The notes beneath the pieces were generated by a model. It saw only the letters and a program-made list of their open reading frames with translations, made no database searches and was not told where the DNA came from. From positions 198,054,841-198,118,840 of the forward strand of contig NC_081408.1 of NCBI RefSeq assembly GCF_030272615.1: 64,000 nt of DNA. Direction: 5' to 3'. The position numbers were made by a program, and so were the translations under genes. Source of the stretch: Cryptomeria japonica. Lineage: Eukaryota > Streptophyta > Pinopsida > Cupressales > Cupressaceae. Positions 10,895 through 22,040 of the stretch are shown here, piece by piece. Position 1 is the first letter of the stretch. Every line of letters starts with the position of its first letter.

Positions 10895-13800
10895 ATGGCT
10901 TTTGTATCTCATTCTAGCTCTAGTACACCTGTCGATTCTATGAACTTCATTCAATGCAAGTCCAAATACAATGCCCTGTCTCAAGTACCTGCTAGTGTAA
11001 TAGTGGAAGAAGGCATTTCTGATTACATAGATTGTAAAATTGAAGACCTAGGGTCTCTTGCAATCCATTCTCAGCTAGGTCTATTCTATGGGAAAGATAA
11101 AAAGATCAAACTAGAGTATAGCATCTGGGAGAAGAAGAAGCTTCACAATGCGGTTTACTTCCTAGAGGATTTCACAGATGACCATATTTGAATCATTCCG
11201 AGTAGAGTTCATGGTGACAAGATGTATCTTGAGAGAGCACATGATATCACACCACAAGTTATTCATGTCATCACCAGTTTCTGCAACGCTAGTGAATTGC
11301 CAGCCCTGAGGAAGGTCATCAAGACCGAAATGACCAAGCTCACCAGTTCAGTGAGTGACTCACGAGGAATGACTGTCAATTCCATCAAGGATGACCTGGT
11401 GAAATATGTGTGTATGGTGATAGGATATCAGATGTTTCATGCCAGCAAAATTAACTCTGTATCTGCTGCAGCGGTAAATGCTGCTTACAGGATGATCAAG
11501 GAAGATGCATCATTTGATCTATCCACCTGCATGCAAAGACAACTTCTGTTAAATCTCAAATCAATCAAATAGGATAATGCATTGAAAATTAAGTTTGGAC
11601 AACTACTAGTAGGGTTATTCTTCTACTTCCAAGGTTATTTCCCAGGAGTTGGAGATATTCAGTGGTCTACTGACCAACCGGTTACCAAGTAGATCAAAGA
11701 AAGCCTGCAAGCAGTTGGAACTGGTTACCCTGAAGTTCTGAACAAGTACTTTGATGAGTTCAGAAGCAAGATGAGCCTAAGGATGAGGATATCCAGTGAC
11801 ATTGTCAAGAAATATGAAGATGACATCTTCTTTATCATCAAAGTGGATGAATGCATAATGGATGTTGTTGAGCCCAGATAGGATGAAGTGGAGCCTATGG
11901 GCTATGAGGTGATGTATGATATGTTGGTCGGGTATGCCTCTACCCTACTTGCCTTGCCTCTTGATCTGAAGCCAAAGAGAATCAGCACCTATCTGGAAAG
12001 GGTGACACTAGTTAAATAACCCTCAGCAAAGAAAGGGAAGGCAGTGCCTTCAGCATCTGCACTAGTTACTCCATCAAGTCCCAAAGTGACCAAGTGGTCA
12101 CCTACAAAGAAGAAACCGGAAGCAGCACCTGCCAAAGTCTTCAAGAAAAAGAGGAAGACAAAGAACAATTCACCAGACTCAGAAGAAACTATGTCTGAAG
12201 AAAAACCCAAGAAGACAAGGCAAACAAGGAAAAAGACAAAGAATGAACTGACATCATCTGCACTGGTAAATATTAACATTTCTTCCTACAAACCTTTGAC
12301 ACATTGTCAAAGAACTATTAAAAATATTAGGAGAAAGTTATTGAATGATTTATTAGATCATTTTGATGATTTCAATGATGAAGAAAAGGAAGAAGTTGAA
12401 CAAGAAATTATTAAGTATTTGTGTACTAATGAGTGGCCGCCTTCAGAAATTAGATCTGAGACACTAGATTCTTTATATAAGTCTTTAGACAATAAATGGC
12501 GCATTGCCATAGAAAAGGAACAGGAAATAAGGGAGAAAGTTTTTACCCAACACTTTCCTGACCTGTCCAATTCTAAGCTATTTGAAGTCATCAATCAAAA
12601 TAAAGGACTCTTCTTCACTGGAAGGAGAAGACTCTGGTTATTAGAAGGGAGAATTGATGATGTTGAAAAGGACACTCATCTACATATGACAATTGCTATA
12701 CATACTCACAAAGTGCTTCAAGTCAACAAGAAGGATGAGCAAGAACTGACAATAACAAAATTGGATGAAGTGTTTGATAATGAAGGAAACTCGGTTATTG
12801 AACCTATAGACACTATTTATGTCGATGCTCTGGATGTAGAGGATGTTGCTTAGGGTATTCCATTAGAAGAAATAGGACAGGAGAAGTAGGAAGAACCAGA
12901 GGAGAGGCAAAAGGAAGCAGAGGATGAGGAGAATAGGAAAGAGGAGGAAAAGAGAAAAGAGGAAGAAGAGAAAAAGAAACAAGAAGATGAGAAGAAGAAG
13001 AAAGAAGAAGAGGATAAGGAAGAGGAGAAGAGAAAGGAAGTAGAGAAGAAGAAAGTAGAGGAAGAAAAGGAATATGAGAAGTGAAATAAGCAGAGAAGAA
13101 GAAAGCAGAGGAAGAAAAGGAAGAGGAGAAGCGGAAAGAAGCAGAGAAGAAGAAAGGAGAGGAGGAAAAGGAATAGGAGAAGTAGAAAGAAGTGGAGAAG
13201 AAGAAAGCAGAGGAGGAAAAGGAAGAGGAAAAGTGAAAAGAAGTGGAGAAGAAAAAGAAGGAAGAAGAGAAAGTAAAAGTGGCAAAAAGCACTCAGATGG
13301 AGACTCCAAAGGCAACTGATAGTCAAGACAAACTAGCTGACCTCATCAGTCCTATTGACCTATAGTCTACAAATGAAATGGAGCTGCTACAGAGTATTAA
13401 GGAGCAAGATGTGATCCAAGCTTCGGTGGATTCTCTTACTAGTTTGATACCCGACACTAACCTCCCCAATACTGATTCATCACTAGCACAATTGAAGCTC
13501 CTATGCACCATAGTGGATGATCAGGTGCAGAGTCTAGAAGAGGTAGAAGAGGCAAAAGACAAGAAAGAGTATCAAAAGTCTTTGAATAATGCCCTGGTGA
13601 AGAAGCTAAATGAGCTCTGGTCTGATCTACAAAAAGCTCAAAAAGATATAAGGGATGCTCTGGATGAGGGGAATCTACTACTTAGTGAGATTTGCCAACC
13701 CCATCTCTTCTGTGATGATGTGCTTGTACAAAAGAAAAAGCTACAATCTGACTTGTAGTTATACATGAGCACCTTCAAGCTACCATATGACTCTTTTACA

Positions 13801-14124
13801 GCTTATGGGCAAACCGTTCACTGGTTTCATATCCAGTCTGCAAGAATAGAGCTAGAGATCAACAACCAGACATGAGATTTGCAAGAACTACAACTGGTTC
13901 TACTCCTATGCCTGCAAATACTTCAGAAATGCTATCTTAATCTGGATGCCTTAATGGTGACTCAAGAGATGAGCATAATAGACACCATGGAAGAATAGGT
14001 CTCCCAGATGCAGACAGAGAAAGAAGTGGCTATCTCCCTACTTAAGTCATGGTCCTTATCCATGAAGCAATTTTTATAGGACTTTAAATCAGTTTTTGAC
14101 AAGTTTTATTATTTATTGTCATAA
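10895..14124 (+). pseudogene. R1 ORF2: large passenger protein of unknown function (about 1,075 codons), decayed
   Basis: The start ATG 10895 has a strong context (ACCATGG). The frame holds through stops at 11189, 11570, 11690, 11879, 12017, 12851 and 12887, shifts once between about 13080 and 13320, and then continues in frame 1 past 13756 to TAA 14122-14124. Layout: an N-terminal mostly helical region (10895-11990) with landmarks SRV (11201), TSFCN (11273) and FGQLLVGLFFYF (11594); a basic, NLS-like stretch with KKKRKTK (about 12143-12163); an acidic middle; a Glu/Lys-rich segment (12890-13290); and a coiled-coil-like C-terminus. R2 has a homologue with the same landmark spacing. It is not pol and not gag. 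It might be a captured plant gene or a mobile-domain-type protein; I cannot name the family. Confidence 0.7.
12890..13290 (+). repeat. Long polypurine (GA-rich) tract coding Glu/Lys repeats
   Basis: About 400 bp are nearly all A and G on the + strand, with imperfect internal repeats of GAGAAGAAGAAAG and GAGGAAAAGGAAGAGG. In frame it encodes alternating Glu/Lys blocks (EEEKRKEEEEKKK). Long serine/leucine/phenylalanine-rich frames on the other strand are artefacts of this composition. Confidence 0.85.
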
Positions 14125-14397
14125 ACTCTTATTATTTTAATACCAAATGAAAATAGGGGTTGCTCAGTTGTACTTTGTCATTGTTGGCAAAGGGAGAGAA
14201 GTATTCTGGTATTTAAAAATTTTGATGTATGCTCTGTATATCTTCATGTCTATCTCTGTAAGCAAATAGTTATACATTGTATTGTTTGCAAAAGGGATAG
14301 TGTATATGCTTAGGGGGAGAAATTTTGCTTATGGCATGATTTTGTTGTAAAACAATTAGAAGTCAATTTTTTTTTTCCTAAGTGTTGCCATTAATGC

Positions 14398-14410
14398 CAA
14401 AGGGGGAGAT
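14398..14410 (+). other. R1 polypurine tract
   Basis: CAAAGGGGGAGAT abuts the 3' LTR and would prime plus-strand synthesis. A second AGGGGGAG core occurs upstream near 14311. Confidence 0.88.
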
Positions 14411-15594
14411 TGTTGGCATTTTTTATGATTATGTTGTGATTGTCATTGATGGACACACACTTACATTGAGATCACTTTTTATATGTATGAGTTAAAGCTC
14501 AACCGAAATTTGTTCCAACCGGTATGATGCATTATAGTCTTTGAACTATCGATGTTTTGCAGAAAGTGTTTACCTATTTGAAGCGGTATGAAGACCCCAA
14601 GCGGTTCGAAGATCTCAAGCGGTATGAGGGATCAAAGTGGCAGAATACATATTTCCCAGTCTTCATTTTTTCTCAAATCGGCAACCAATATTTTGTGTAA
14701 ATCGATATTTTGTATGAACCGGTAATACTCTGTGATGAGTTACCAACCGGCATTTTGTGATAAGTTACCATCCAACAATTGTTTGATGGTGCCGACACTC
14801 TAGCGGTGCTTTTTGTGTCATGTTACCAAGTATGTCTATATTCATTGAACCTAGGAAATTGGATTGTAAACCTATTGGAGCGACATGAAATCAGATTCCT
14901 TTATAAGGACAGTATGTCTAGGGTTTTAGGTTGTTGCTAGGGTTTAAGGTGGTTTATGAGTTTTTTCTATAAGCATGATCTTAACTGAGAAGATCAAGTT
15001 TGTGAGGTGTAATAGAGTGAGAGTTACTGAAGACTGAAGTAATGCTAAAGTGCATTAGCTATGAGCCATAATGGATCTAATCAAGCAACCTATTCCATTT
15101 GCTAGATCATTCACTTGTTCATTACTCACATCTTTGACAAGTTTGAGGCCGTTAATATGGTAGGCTCAAAGAAGCCTTGTAAAATCCTCTAACAAGGTGG
15201 TTCACATTTGTGGATCTAAAATCCTCTAGCAAGGTAGTCTTTGATCAGACTTATCTCCTAACAGAGGTTGAGATTCCTAACAGGATCTGTTTTGGTAACG
15301 AACATTGTATGACCTTAACTGGTCTAACCTTAACTGGTCTAGTTCCTATTCTGTAGATAGTTACTTGTGAGTTTCATCTCACCATGGTTTTTCCCATTTG
15401 GGTTTCCACATCAAATATCTTGTGTTATGGTGTTATTGCTTCTTTGAGTGAATGCCTTATTTGCTATTTGGTTTGCATGTGTATTAACCAGTTTGTTTAT
15501 TAAACTGTTTTACCAATTTATTATTAGACTGTTTAAGTGTTTAAATATAGTGTTTTTTGATATACTAATTCACCCCCCCTCTTATTATTCATCA
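14411..15594 (+). repeat. R1 3' LTR
   Basis: Direct repeat of 7941-9125, about 1,184 bp, TGTTGGCATT to CATCA. By eye the pair differs at several percent of positions, so R1 is not recent. Confidence 0.92.
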
Positions 15595-16329
15595 AAAACA
15601 ATATGTTTTGTTTTTTGAATTGGTTACTGCAAATTCATTAACAAGACTAGTGCATATTCCATTAAAACAAAGTCACATATCTGATAAACTTGACACATGT
15701 TATGTATATGTCCTTGAGCACATATGCCTAACAAATGCACCCTATTTTCCATTAACATAAATCATACTTATGAAATCACTAGATTGTGCCTAAGCCACTA
15801 TAGAACATAATCAGTGTTTGATTTCTTCCTTGAAGAAAACCCAACTAATATATCACATATTTATGAGATGTTCATAACAACAATCCTATTTATCCTCAAT
15901 AAATGAAATCATGTAGCTAAAAGAAAACAAAATGTGAGACAATTTGTGGTAATATCTTCATTAGTTCTCTATCTGCAATAGTACAACTTACCAGAAAGTA
16001 CTCTATCTGAACTCAATACATAAAGAACATTATGCATTATCACTAAGTATATGAACAATACATTTCAATAACAACCATTTGTAGACAAACTTGAATTTCC
16101 TTTTATAGAAACAAGGGAGCAACAAAGCTTTAGGTTGACCTACCACTTGTAAAAATTTGATTTCAACATAGAATAATATGCCAAGGACATCAGACAAAAC
16201 AAAAAACATAGAAAACAAGAAACCACTCCATCCACAATTGATTATGATTCCAACGGAACCACTTTCTCTGGTTGTTATGCTTTTGTCGAGTCAGAATAGA
16301 AGACAAAGGTGATGCTAATATGGAACTAA
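15595..16329. other. AT-rich DNA between R1 and R2
   Basis: No gene, RNA or repeat structure that I recognise. It is the right flank of the R1 insertion and the left flank of the R2 insertion. Confidence 0.5.
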
Positions 16330-16334
16330 TGAGT

Positions 16335-17594
16335 TGTTAGACTTGTGTGAATAATGTTGAATAATTTTGTCATTGATGTCAAAATAGTCCTCCGATTTTT
16401 AACCAGACAGTATATGAGGTCAGAATAGTAGTCCAAATGTTATGGATGTTATGGTTGTTGTGAATATTGTTTGCAGCCAATATGTATATGTAGTTCAGAT
16501 GTTGCAGATTCGGTCAAAAGGTATTATGCATCATGGATAGTCCTAGATGATGACTTTAGAGGTTTCATGGAGTTCTCATTCATCCTGGTATCTATTATGT
16601 GTCCCAGTGCTAGCAGTCTTGGTAATTGTCAGAAGTATGTCTTCTAGTTTTCTGTTGCGATTTTCCTAGTACACATAGAGTCTGTGTTTTGGAAATTTTG
16701 GGCTTGATCTTTGTGATATTGGGTCATTATTCTTGTTTTTGGATGACCCTATCCCTTTTTGGTATTCTCTATATATGCACTAACAGTTGGAGTATGCAAA
16801 GGAAGTGTGTAGAAGTCCTATGAAGGCCAACATGAGCTTATTGATAATGTGTTGTGCTTGGTCGACATAATATTTTGTATATGCGCCCTCTGGAATATAG
16901 ATATATATTCAAATGTATTAGCATAAGTAGACTTGAACAAGGGATTGACTATGTGAAGGTGTGTGATATGCGAAAGAAAGTTAGTAGCGAAGATAGCAGT
17001 GTGTGTGTGAAGTGTGAGTTGCGGACAAAAAAGGCAGGCAGTGTTGCAGAATGTAGTAGTCCTTTACAAAACCTGCTGTAAGATAGTTGTGCAAAGATCT
17101 CTAATCAAATCTACTATAGATTTTGAGATTTGTAACCTGAGCTTAAACTTGGAATTGATCCCATGCATTTAGAGATGCAAACCTTTTCAATTCACCATTT
17201 TTACTTGCAGTGAGCATCTTGACAATTAGCCATCTCTTTGTATATCTGTAGTGAGCAGTCTGGTAGTGAGTTATTTGTTTAATCTGGAAGTGAACGACCC
17301 AGTAGTGAGCCACCTCTTTGTAAACTCAAATATAACTAATTATATTCTCATGAGAGTTAACACTCTCTGTGTGTTTTCCCAATTTGGATTTTCCACATAT
17401 AAAATCCGGTTTTTATCTTGTGGCTGTGTTCTTCATACTTACTATGCATTAGCTTCTTTATATCACTCAAGTTTGTTTGATATTTATGTGGATAGTTATA
17501 ATTGGTGAAAAGTTCTTTTTCTTTAATTTGTGGGAATATTGATTCACCACCCCCCCCCCCTCTCAACATTTCATTGCTTTTAACTTGATCAACA
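16335..17594 (+). repeat. R2 5' LTR
   Basis: It begins TGTTAGACTTGTGTGAATAA and ends CTTGATCAACA just before the primer site. It pairs with 59187-60477. A TTTTGTCATTGATGTC block near its start and a TTTTCCCAATTTGG/CCACAT block near its end are shared with the LTRs of R1 and R7. A TATA-like CTATATATG lies at about 16769. Confidence 0.88.
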
Positions 17595-17596
17595 AT

Positions 17597-17608
17597 TTGT
17601 ATCAGATC
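17597..17608 (+). other. R2 primer binding site, degraded
   Basis: TTGTATCAGATC matches the initiator tRNA-Met site TGGTATCAGAGC at 10 of 12 positions, at the same distance from the LTR as in R1. Confidence 0.75.
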
Positions 17609-17666
17609 TTTGGTCCCTTGCTTGGAGAGCTTAACCACTTGAGGGAGATCCGTGTTGGTTGATGTA

Positions 17667-17956
17667 ATGGAACATATATGCTTGGCAAATTTTTTTTAGA
17701 TGGATGAAGAGTTGAAGACAACTCTTGAAGATTTGAAAAGCATTGACTAAGAGAATGAAGAATTGAAGGAGAATGTGAAGGTAGAAAATGAATGTGTGTA
17801 GAAGCTGAGAGAAAAAATATGAAAGTTCAAGTTGAGACATAAGGAGGTTAACAATTAGTTGAAACAAGTGAATGAGACTATCAAAGATTTGATGTAGAAG
17901 ATTGAGAAAAAGGACAAGATGGAACTACTCCTGAAAGGGACAATAAAGTAGAAGTT
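17667..17956 (+). pseudogene. R2 gag, first piece (N-terminal coiled coil)
   Basis: From ATG 17667 (in frame with ATG 17700, MDEELKTTLEDLKS) the frame encodes a Lys/Glu/Leu-rich coiled coil broken by many stops, most explicable as CAG to TAG, CAA to TAA or CGA to TGA. It is cut at 17956 by R3 and resumes at 38761. It matches the charged first half of R1 Gag in character. Confidence 0.65.
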
Positions 17957-18455
17957 TGTCATACCCAAAATTTAGGGCAAAAACGGAACAATTTTTTTTT
18001 AAAATACTAATTAATTAACATGTTCGCTCACACGACAAGCGTTAATGAAATTTCCATAATGATATTCGAGCTAATTCTGAATCGAATCAAGCATCAATAA
18101 TTTGTTTAATTCTAATTGTGGAAAACTAACTGGATTAATTTTATCTCCACGAGATACCTAGTCATTAAGTTTATTAAATCAATCACGCTAAAGAAATAGG
18201 AGAGGAAAATTAATTCAATCTCCAATATGACTATATAGTCTAAACAACCATTTTAAAATTTTAATGCTCTAATTAAATTAACTAGGGCAATATTAAGCAT
18301 TTAACACGCTAAATATAATTGAAATTTATAAGACCAGGGTTTATTCATAAATATGTATATTTCTTTTTTTTTTCTTTTACTACCTATTAGAAACCAATAC
18401 AGAGGTATTTAAATATTTAAATCTCTATTAATTACTTACTCCAAATTATAACCAG

Positions 18456-18458
<3 letters not shown>

Positions 18459-18506
<48 letters not shown>

Positions 18507-18531
18507 TATATATATATATAGATATATATAT
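18459..18531. repeat. (TA)n microsatellite in R3 3' LTR
   Basis: Uninterrupted TA dinucleotides, then interrupted by TTCA and GA. The matching site in the other R3 LTR (about 35555-35575) is much shorter, showing rapid length change since insertion. Confidence 0.9.
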
Positions 18532-18652
18532 TTACATATATTTATATATTTTAATTCTTTTTAAAAAAAAACATAACTTTCCAAAATAATAATCAATATT
18601 TTTCCAACCCTAACTAGGGTTCTATTTTTATATATATATATATATTAACAAC

Positions 18653-20345
18653 TGTGTAGGAGAAAAAGTGACACTAAGCAAACATGCCCTAATCTCACTT
18701 TCAACCACACACTTGTGGAATACAAAAGAGCCCAGAGGTATCACACAATTGGCTACTTCTTCTTGTGAAAGAGAGAGCCACGGGCTACCTATTAGGATTT
18801 CTATTCCTTTGTTGTAATTGAAAGATAAAATGATGCAAGTTCAATTCCTAACCCCAAAATGCAAGTATGAACTAATGACAAGATTGCAGAATTGAACTTA
18901 AACAATGGAAAGTGGAAAGATGTAAACACAAGGACAAGACAAGAATGTAAATGCGTACCTGGTGTTAAAATCTGAGTGAAAATGTTCAGGACGGGGGCGT
19001 GGGCGCCACTGTCCTAATTCTGCCCCTGAAACTGCTCCAAAAACTGTTGTTTTTGCACTCTGGAAAAGCTGTCAAAAATGCTGAAAATGTTGTTTGTCAG
19101 GAGGACCAAGGCGCCCAGCACCCCTGTCACAGGGACCAGGTCGCCCAGCGCCCCTGTCCTGGCAGGACCAGGGCACCCCATGCCCTTGTCCTGGTCTTTT
19201 GCTCTGAAATTTGGTGTGGAGTGCTATCTTGACCTACTTTTCCCGGATCTGTCACCTGCGGCATCGTCCGAGTCCCGAAACCTGCACTTATATCTGAAAA
19301 GGGTATGGGCGGCTATATAGGGTTTTGCCTTAGTCAAACCCCCACTTCGGTGATTTCCACCTCCACGAATAGCCAATTTGTATTGTAAAATGTATTGTGT
19401 GTGCAGACCTAGTGTGTGTGCAAGGTCCTTAAATGCAAGAAAGCAAACTAGAGCAACCTAGAAAGTAAACCCTAATTGCTTGTAAATGATAATGTAAATG
19501 CTCTAAATCAAGATGCAAAGTGATCTAAAGCATGAATAAAGGATATATTGAAGCTTATGCAAAGACATGAAAACAACATGAAATCATACCCAACCCTTAA
19601 GGGAGGAGTACAAGCCAATCTTCAGTCGGTAATCTCCTATTGTTCTTCAATGTCTCCCAAGCCCTAAATGAATGAAATTGATGAATGCTTGATGGATGGA
19701 TGTTGAATGTTATTGAAGTCTTCAAAAATCTGCTCTTTCGCTGCATAGAAGGTCCTCCAAAGCCAAAATTCGGATCCTTTCAAATGAAGAAAGAGAGCTC
19801 TTATATATGAAACCCTAGGTCTTAATTTCAACTTTTGGCCGACCTAGAGATTGAATATCCTGCCAATTTCTTGGGGTTAAGATTTAATTTATGATTGGAT
19901 CGCACTCCTAAAATTTCAGGAAAAATGTCCGGGACCATGTGCACTTCGGGCGCCATGGTCCTCTCCGGGCGCCATGGTCCCGACAACTTTTCACCAAATT
20001 TTCAGGGCCGTCGGATATGATGATTTTAGAGAGAATCCCGAAGTTACAGCTGATTTCAAGATGTTTTGACCCCTAAAATCAAGCCCCCAAGTTCAAAATA
20101 GGACCTAATTAGGGTTTTTGATTAAATGATGTATAGGAGGAATAAAATGAAAAGGGCACACTTTGATGAAAGGGCCCAACTTTATGATGTGGGAGATGAT
20201 AAAATAGGACCTTAGAGCTAATTAATTTAATTAATTAAGCGCTAAGGGGAAATGCACTTCAAAATGCAAAATGCGCCAAGGCGGGTGCTAAACTAGGTGT
20301 GAAATTGTACAACCCTAGCAAGTGCGTACAATTTACGACGCTACA
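18653..20345 (-). repeat. R4 3' LTR
   Basis: Nearly identical to 25305-26979. It has one extra 19-bp unit of CGGGCGCCATGGTCC (19947-19961 and 19966-19980). A TATATAA box reads on the minus strand at 19801-19808. Confidence 0.93.
19102..19194. repeat. GC-rich short array in R4 LTR (3 units)
   Basis: Three units of about 31 bp built on GGACCAGGGCGCCCAGC followed by CCCCTGTCC. The matching array in the other LTR is at 25754-25848. It is a GC-rich island in an otherwise AT-rich LTR. Confidence 0.8.
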
Positions 20346-20360
20346 TTTAGCCCCCACTTT
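20346..20360 (-). other. R4 polypurine tract
   Basis: The plus strand reads TTTAGCCCCCACTTT, so the minus strand is AAAGTGGGGGCTAAA directly before the 3' LTR. Confidence 0.8.
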
Positions 20361-22040
20361 AGCGGTCATATGAACACTACGTGCATATGCAAGCTAAAGT
20401 ACAGAAAAGTAAACATTATTTGAAAAAGGATATATCCATAAGTCTGTCGAACGAAGCCCCCAGCGGTATCTGCAGTACACAGTTAGGAACCGCACCCTAC
20501 AAAACACACGTTAGATCACAAAATCACCTAATGCTTACTAAGGAAGGTGATGAAAATTCGAGGGTAGCTATATGCCCCCCCTTGTTTCGGCTTGCTAATT
20601 TTAGTGAGTTGAAACAGGGTATCATGTTTACCACTTCGAATTGTTAAAGAATATTGATGACAAATGCTCACAAGAAGATTTGATATGAGATCAAAAACTA
20701 ATGGAGAATCATTTGGTAAGAAAGAGGAATAAATCTCAATTCCAACACAACAAAGAGTGTGAGGTTTTGAGAGTTCTCTAACACAAGATGAAGGATGTAA
20801 ATGGAAACAAAATGCAAAGAGAAGAAAAGAAAGGAAAAAAAAGCATGAATACACACATTGGTGATCCATGAGAAGAATAGTGAGAGAGAAAACATGGACT
20901 TCTCACCCCTAGATCTTGTCTAGGTGATCCATGGGACAAAGGACATGGAAAACTAGCCCCTAGAGTCTGTCTAGGTGATCCATGTAAGGGAGGAGAGTGA
21001 GAAAGTCTAGCCTTATGCCGCTAGTTCCACTCAACCTCGTGCATGTGTGTGTAAGGGAGGTTAGAAGCACCTCATAGGAGTCTATGCCAAAGTATGCTAC
21101 AACCTGTATATGTATAGTACAAAAGCATGACATCTCGCTCTAAGAGTCTGTGCTCTCGTTCCAAGAATGATCACCTTGTATAAAAGAAAAAAATGGAGAC
21201 ATCTCGCTCTAAGAGTCTGTGCTCTGGTTCTGAGAATGACCCATTGCTCAAGAAGTATAATGTTTATGTCATAAGCAAAGTAGAACAAGGATACCTACCT
21301 TCATCACAAAAGAAGATACCCCAAAAATGCAACAATGTCATAGATCCAAGCAAGAGAGTTTTGCACTCTTTAAGCAAGGATAAGATAGTTGAAAAGGGAT
21401 ATCTTGTAGTATGTGTAAAGGAGATCCTTAGAGGAGAAGAGATCTTTGTACAAAAGACACCTATCCTAGAGAGGAATTGTTTTAGACAAATATAACATTT
21501 TCTAGAATAAGACAAAGGAGAGAATAAGAATGCAATACTTCCTTCTTTTGTGAGCTGAAAGTGATTCTTAATGAAGGATGACGCTCCTTTTAACCCAATT
21601 AGGAGAGTGAATTTGCTATGGATGTATTTTACCAAGTGCAAAAGAGGTTGTAGTCAAGGACTTACACCTCTTGTAAGAGAGAACCCTTGAACAAACAACA
21701 ACAAATGCGTACAAGGCATAACATCAAGTAATAAAGTCCACACCATCCACAAAATAGGAAAAAGTGGATCCTTAGATAAAAATAAGGAAAGATCATTGCC
21801 TCCCAAGGATAAGGACAATGAGAAGGACTTACACAATCTTCTAGGGAGAGATTTGGACATAAGCAAAAGAAGAGATGTATGAAATCATTCTTGTCCCCAT
21901 AGGAACAAGAAAATTAGGCTATTATGTTGCTTCAAAAAATATGATTGCACTTGAAATTGTACCATCATGAATGACAATGAGCCCCCAGTAAATGAGCTAC
22001 CAATGTCACATAATGATGAGCAACATAATAGCCATTAATG
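20361..22040 (-). other. R4 3' untranslated region with short tandem repeats
   Basis: No coding motif. Two local duplications are visible: CTGTCTAGGTGATCCATG-type units at about 20905-20933 and 20960-20985, and an ATCTCGCTCTAAGAGTCTG unit at about 21131-21175 and 21199-21240. Variable tandem repeats in the 3' untranslated region are known from Tat/Ogre-type elements. Confidence 0.6.

Larger units (their letters stand above)
7941..15594 (+). mobile_element. R1: pol-less copia-type LTR retrotransposon carrying gag and ORF2
   Basis: A complete element of about 7.65 kb. Two direct LTRs of about 1.18 kb begin TGTTGGCATT and end CATCA. An 18-nt-scale primer site complementary to initiator tRNA-Met follows the left LTR, and a polypurine tract precedes the right LTR. 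The flanks are AAAAT (7936-7940) and AAAAC (15595-15599), a probable 5-bp target duplication with one mutation. The interior encodes a zinc-knuckle Gag (9176-10451) and a long ORF2 (10895-14124). No protease, integrase, reverse transcriptase or RNase H motif is present, so it must have been mobilised in trans. LTR ends and PPT match the copia element R7, the likely type of helper. Structure is seen directly; the helper is inference. Confidence 0.9.

Noticed and set aside
12813-13326. Three overlapping minus-strand ORFs of 150-159 codons rich in Ser, Phe and Leu
   Set aside because: They are the complement of the GA-rich Glu/Lys coding tract; lack of stops follows from composition.
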